Shown here: in pieces, positions 58,645 through 64,000 of the stretch
How the letters are laid out: each line of letters starts with the position of its first letter
Position numbering within the stretch: the first letter of the stretch is position 1
Source of the DNA: Lanius collurio
Lineage: Eukaryota > Chordata > Aves > Passeriformes > Laniidae
Reading direction: 5' to 3'
Assembly: GCA_020086605.1 (NCBI GenBank)
Contig: JACBWW010000083.1
Location: 62,001 to 126,000, forward strand
Length of the DNA stretch: 64,000 bases
The notes under the pieces: model-generated
The model's database searches: none
Seen by the model: the letters and a program-made list of their open reading frames with translations, nothing else
What the model was told of the DNA's origin: nothing
Program-made: the position numbers and the translations under genes

Positions 58645-61600
58645 AATGTGTGGCATTTTCAGAGCTCTTCTGAATGAATCAATATTAAAATGCAAAACAG
58701 GGCATATTTTTCCATTATTTTTATCACCAGTGGACTTCACTCAGTAAGCAGTTTGTTACAGGATATTTTGTAGATGAAGGTTGCTGTTAATAATCCTTGC
58801 ATCTGAAAATTCTAAATCTGCTAGGTGACAGAGAACACACTCATGGATAACTTTGGTAAATGCACTTGGTTTATGTAATTCTGAAATGCAAAGATGTTTG
58901 TAAAGCAATGAGATTCTTTGCTTGAGATGTTTTTTCCCCTGAAGTGCTGGTTTGCACCCTGGTGTGTTCAGTGACACATTATGGACTGTCCACCATCCTC
59001 AACCCCTGTGTGACATTTTGGGATGAAAGTTGCCCCTTTGTTTGGTTTTGTATCCAAATGAAAGGCATTAATCCCCCACAGAGCTGTGCACGACTGAAGG
59101 GGCTGATACTGAAGATTTTTTTTATCCCCACTGCTATTTTATCAAATAAACTGTCCTACAATATGTCTGAGTAATGAATATAACGTAATAAATGTTGTTA
59201 CATTTTCTATTTTGTTGCCAGAAGATGGGTCTCGTGGGAAAGGTTAAATCTAACAATATGATCACTTGGTGGCTTAAGCACTCTACTGAATCAAGGCCTT
59301 CTTTATTCTAATTAGAGGGCTTCAAAGTAATCCCTGTGTAAGGATGCAGCAGAAACTTGCAGGGTTTCAAATGGGGAACAAGCAGGAATGTCTGACAAGT
59401 GTTCAGAAAATGTCTTAGGGCTGCTTTAAAAGATGAGGGGAATCCTCGTGTTCAATACCAACTAATAAGGTCATATTTCAAAAGAAATACCCCTCAAAAA
59501 ACTCCAAATCTTTCATATCTTCTCTCTTTTTCATAACCAAAACACCCTTTTTGTTGCTTTTCTTATACTTGTCTATATAAAAATCTACTTTTTTTTCTTT
59601 TGGAAAATATGCTGTTTAAATTGGCAAAATACCAAACAGAGCTTATTATCAAAATTAACTTCATATCCTTTGATCTTCAAAAAGACCTTTTCAAGATTGA
59701 AGGAAAGAAAATATTTGTTATTACTTTGACCTAAAGTATTTTAAAAATATAATTGTAAATGCTGACCCAAGCAGCTTTAGTGGATATGTCTCACTGTAAG
59801 ACAACTTCCCCTTTTATTTTACCTGCAGTTAGTACACAGTTCTTGAAATCAGAATTGCTCCTCTACTGTTCTTAAATTTTCAGCTTTTGAGAGTGAGGAT
59901 TTGTCCCAGGCTATTTTATTTCCTTTCTTTGCTGATATTATTGAGCAGGTGCTGGGAATTTGTGCCACAAGCAGGGGATCTGACTGTACAGCTGTTTACA
60001 GTGTGCTTTTCCTGACTCCTGCTACTGTTTGTGAAATAAGGGATGAAAGACTTTTAGGAGAAGTTCAGAGCACTGAAAAATCAGCTCTCACTTCACAGAG
60101 CCTTTGGGCCACGCTCAGGGCAGATGGCAATTTGCCACCAAAGCACTCAAACTTTCTGCTGTGGCTTTAACACTGTTGAGCAAGTCACAGACAAAATTCT
60201 ATTTGATTTCTGGTTATTCTTCTGCCTGTTCTACTAAATGGGCAAAGCTTAAGTGAGGTTTACCCTGGAGAACAGTAGAAATAACGATGCCTTGCTGGAA
60301 ATACTGAAATAAGGAATCTGTTGGCTTTTAAAACTTTTTACTAAGTATCTCCTGGCACATGACACCAGTTGAGAGAAAAGAGCTATATCCCATTTTCCAA
60401 GTGTAAAATCTGCAATCTTTTATTTCCCTCTTGAGGAAAACATTCTCAATGTCATTGGAACCTCCTCATGCCCTTTACAGAAAAAATCCTTGGGAGCCAA
60501 TTGAGGATGCTTTTTACCCACCTTGGCTCTGGGTACTCCAATTCCTGCACCAGCCTGGCTGCTGTGCACAGCACAGGCAGTGCCTCATGGACACACCAGT
60601 CTGGGCCCCACAGCTGCCTTTTTTCTGTTCAAAAAGCCTGTTTTGGGAAAGAATCTGTGAAATGTAACAGCTTTGTATGGACACACGGCCCCTGACATCC
60701 TGTAGTTTGTAGTGGTGTGTTTGGATGAAGGAGATGCAAATGGAGCTTATATTTATTTATTTATGGCTGCTTTTTGGAACATGGATGCTGGACAGTGTCA
60801 CAGTAGGAGATTATCCTGAATAGACCTTATATTCCCCCAGTACCTGCTCTTCCAGGAGTTTTAGTGAGCATGTATGCTAAGTATTTTTAAGTTATGAGCA
60901 GTGATATGGGAAAGGATAATCTTCCAGACTTTCTCAACACCAGGGGTGAGAGTTTTGATCAATATCCAGCTGTTCAAACTTCTTAGTGGCTTTAATTTCT
61001 TTCTTTTTCTGTTAAAAAGGAAAAAAAAAAAAGAAGACCCAAATACACAAAAAAAAGGCTCCTTAGTGCTCTGTTAAATTTCATAATATCTAGTTCAGAT
61101 TCTACAACAAGGTTGAGTTTTCTGGCTTTAAAGTTTGTTCTCCTTATAATGGACCTACTTAACACAAGTACCTTGAGCATCTTTTTGCACTGGGTGAAGA
61201 GCACACTCCCAACAACTCAGCTGCACATTTCCCCTTCAGAGGGGGAAGGGGAGCTGCACTGCCCTTGGTTTTATGCAGTGAATGACAACCCTGCCTGCTC
61301 CCTCATTGCTGTGCCACTGGTTAGTGCTGGAATACCTCGTCTTGGATTAAGAAACAGAATTTCTATAAAATATCAAGTAAATGTTGAGTTCCACTTGTGT
61401 AATTTGTTACCTAAAATAGGCACTCTGAAGTGCTGAGGAGAAGCTCAAGGGGTCAGCTGGGCAAACTCTTAGCTGATGACTGTGGGTAATTCTGCAGAAC
61501 AAAACAGTTTGAGCAAGTCAATTCAAGAAAAACTTGAAAATCCAGTCAGTTTATTCCTGGAGAGTGACCTAAGTGTGAAAGAACTGAGTCAAAACACGTC

Positions 61601-63789
61601 CTTAAATGAGTCTGATAGAAGAAGTGAAAATAGATACCCTCTTTGCTGAGTATCTTCAAGGGGCTGTGGAACAGGCAGACACACATGCTGGCCAAACAGC
61701 TCCCAAATGTTGCCTTCCTCTTGTGCTGATTATCTATATAAAACTCCATTTCTTCAGCCAAATTTATATTTTACAAGAATATTTGACAAAATGGGCCTTG
61801 CAGTGGAGGAACTCACAGTCTTGTGCCTAGGAGAGGACCAGAGCACAGACCAGATGAGAATGGGACACTTCTCAAGTGGCAGAGCTGTGTGGTTCCCTGG
61901 CACTGCTGCTGGCAGAGTCTGAGGTGGTTCCCAGGTTCAACCCCTGTGATTGGTACATGGGGAGGGGCACTGGGAGTGTGGGGGAACAGCAGCAGAGATC
62001 TCAACACTTGTGTTGCTCTGTGGGCACCTTTGGCATGATCAGGGGTCGCTTCTGTGAGGAACAAGGGGCTTGAAGGCTGCAAAGTCTCTTTTTCTGCCTT
62101 TTTGTTGAGGATTTGCACTTGGCTCTTGGTCAGACAGAGTAGATGGACCTACCCAGCAGACCTTCTCCTTTTTGGGGGCAGGGGGACGTTCTCTCTTCTG
62201 CTTTGGTTGGGTTTTGTTGTTGTGGCTGGCACTTGTTGTTGCCTTTGAGGCTGGATTAACTGGACATCTGGTGCTGGAGATTTTCTCCCCTTCGTTAAAG
62301 AGACATGAGTTGCTTCCATGCCAGTCTTCTGATGTCTGTCCAGAAGATTCCGCAGGCACTGAGACATGCTGAGTTGTGAGTTTAATTATCCTGGCAGGTT
62401 GTTAGAGACAAAACAAAAGATGGGAATTGCCACTCTGATAACAGAAGCCTGTAGAGAAAATTCTCGAAGGAATACATAAAAATGTAAACTGTTTAGTAAT
62501 ATAGCACTTTTTGTGCTCAGGAGCTGCCTAAATGGGTTCTGCATGTTTCTGGAAATTCCAGAGTTGTGATTGTGTTTACTTTTAATGCTTAATAGATGCT
62601 ATAAAATGACTGTTTATGGGGTGAAAATAAAATAAAGCATTTGCATTTGTTGATATTTTCTGTCTGGAAAGCAGGGGATTGTTAACTGATGCCAGTCAAA
62701 TTTGGCATTGGATTCTATGGAGTTTGATACAGTTATTGTCCATAATATGTTTCAACATCTATTTTATATGTTAAACATTAGTGTACAGTTAAATAACCCA
62801 GTATTTTAAATATAGTCTATGTTATTTATTGCCTATAATTAACCCTGCATCGATAACTTGCTGTGGTTAAGCAAGTTGTGGAGGACTTCAAGACTGTCCC
62901 AAACTACAAACTATTGAATGTAGAAGGCTTAGACATGATTTTATTAATTTTTTTTTTCAAGATTAAATAACTTTCCATGCAGTCAAAATGCCAATGTCTT
63001 TTATGGAATTGGGCCATGCATTACAGGGCACTATTTGATAGCACAAAGGAGATGCTGCAGTGCAGCCCCTGGTAGCAGCACACTCTGATTTCAGCTTGCC
63101 TCTCACATTATTTGCAGTTTAGACTCGGCTGTATTGGCTGGGGAACCATTTTCACACAGATGTAAAAGCACAAGTAAAGAAAAACTGCTTTTGTTAGTCT
63201 TGTATTTCCTTCAGAACAAAACTGCTGTTCCAGGAAGACAAAGTATGATAAATGTATTTATTGTGAAATGCTGGCAAATGCACCTGCAAAGCACATTTGA
63301 AGTCTGATAGATAATGATGTCAAAAATATGTGCTTGAGTAAAATGTCATGGTTTTCCCCCACATTCATTCCAGGTATCCTGGACAGCTCTAAATTTATAA
63401 ACAAAAATTATAGTGTCTGCAACAAGGTCCTGCTATTTCTCACGGCTTAGGGAAATAATGGAGAACAGTGGTTAAAATCCAGAAGACAGAATATCAGGAT
63501 ATTGATGGAGAGTGGAAAATAAAGAACATGATCATCTCCTGCACGGGCATCCCATAGTGTCTGCTGGTTTGATCTTTGTCTTGGGGTGTGGTAGAACTGC
63601 AGAAGATCTAGAAAAGATCATATCTGCATGGCAATCAGCAGAATGGAACTTCTGTTTTTCAGCAGCTCGTGTTAGGAGCTTTTAGGCTGAGAAAAAGGAA
63701 ACAGAAAGGAAATATGAATTAGCTGGAGAAAGAGAACAGGGGAGAGCTGTCTCTTCCAGTATGGGAATTAAGAACTATCAAACCCAGCA

Positions 63790-64000
63790 AGTTGTTGGCT
63801 CAGTATGATTAAAGAAAAACAGTTTCTCTCACAGCATGGAGTTAAGCTGTGGAAGTTGTTGATCCAATGCATTGTGTGTAGATAATAAAAATTGTGTGGG
63901 TTCAAAGCAATTGGACAAGGAGGTAACAAATGCAAATTATTAAGGGTTATTGTACTCAAAAAGATTATTTCTCTTCCAGAAGTTCTTGAGCTCTGTTGTT
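63790..64000 (+). mobile_element. old CR1/L3-type LINE fragment, sense, runs off the window
   Basis: The stretch TTTCTCTCACAGCATGGAGT then TAAGCTGTGGAAGTTGTTGA, followed after some decay by TGGGTTCAAAGCAATTGGACA, matches the order of the CR1/L3 ORF2 C-terminal block (residues 'VVKLWNxLP...' then 'FKKGLD'). Following bases (ATTAAGGGTTATTGTACTCA) resemble the next part of that 3' region. Divergence is much higher than in the 3.1-kb CR1, so it is an older copy. Its 3' end is beyond the window. Confidence 0.65.

Larger units (their letters stand above)
57333..63789. other. non-coding, nothing recognised
   Basis: About 6.5 kb of mostly AT-rich unique-looking sequence. Open frames such as 61113-61436 (107 codons, plus) and 61813-62359 (minus) have no domains I can recognise. 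GC-richer patches are at 58380-58590 and 61900-62060. Confidence 0.5.

Noticed and set aside
1..64000. tRNA, rRNA, CRISPR arrays, mitochondrial insertions and tRNA-derived SINEs
   Set aside because: I looked for typical B-box, repeat-spacer and known RNA motifs by eye and saw none. A covariance-model or library search would be needed to exclude diverged copies.

Overview
The window looks like nuclear DNA from a bird, most likely a passerine. It is broadly AT-rich, has no run of long open frames, and carries CR1 LINE fragments with the 3' end typical of avian CR1, an endogenous-retrovirus LTR, GC-rich minisatellites and two runs of N from scaffolding. The bird assignment rests on the CR1 pieces; the passerine guess is weaker. 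I saw no tRNA, rRNA, CRISPR, operon or bacterial/phage gene. I find no protein-coding gene that I can defend. The open frames present are short, lack family motifs, and are often produced by repeats. The region reads as intergenic or intronic sequence.

Layout. 0-4.6 kb: a possible but weak minus-strand coding fragment at the left edge, a 91-bp minisatellite (about 2.5-2.8 kb) and a sense CR1 3' end (about 3.1-3.3 kb). 4.67-7.23 kb: the most striking feature, two 488-bp arms in inverted orientation with four substitutions and no indels, separated by 1,589 bp. 7.2-16.4 kb: unique sequence with a GC-rich island, a small old CR1/L3-like piece and an antisense CR1 tail. 16.4 kb: seven exact-length 20-bp repeats. 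16.6-25.7 kb: unique sequence, a possible LTR edge and an antisense CR1. 25.7-26.1 kb: assembly gap. 26.1-34 kb: unique sequence, a possible LTR edge and a decayed CR1-type reverse transcriptase segment. 34-36 kb: a cluster of ATAAGT motifs followed by a polyadenylation signal, then a G-tract minisatellite predicted to form G-quadruplexes. 36-45.7 kb: homopolymers, a homopurine tract and a strongly strand-asymmetric A/C tract. 45.74-46.03 kb: a complete 293-bp LTR on the minus strand. 46-55.4 kb: unique sequence. 55.4-57.3 kb: antisense CR1, then a 37-bp minisatellite that runs into the second gap. 57.3-64 kb: unique sequence ending in an old CR1/L3-like fragment that continues past the window.

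No gene set works together here. The notable content is structural: a recent or homogenised inverted duplication, four GC-rich or motif-bearing tandem arrays, and retroelement debris of several ages. All family assignments are from memory of consensus sequences and were not checked by search.
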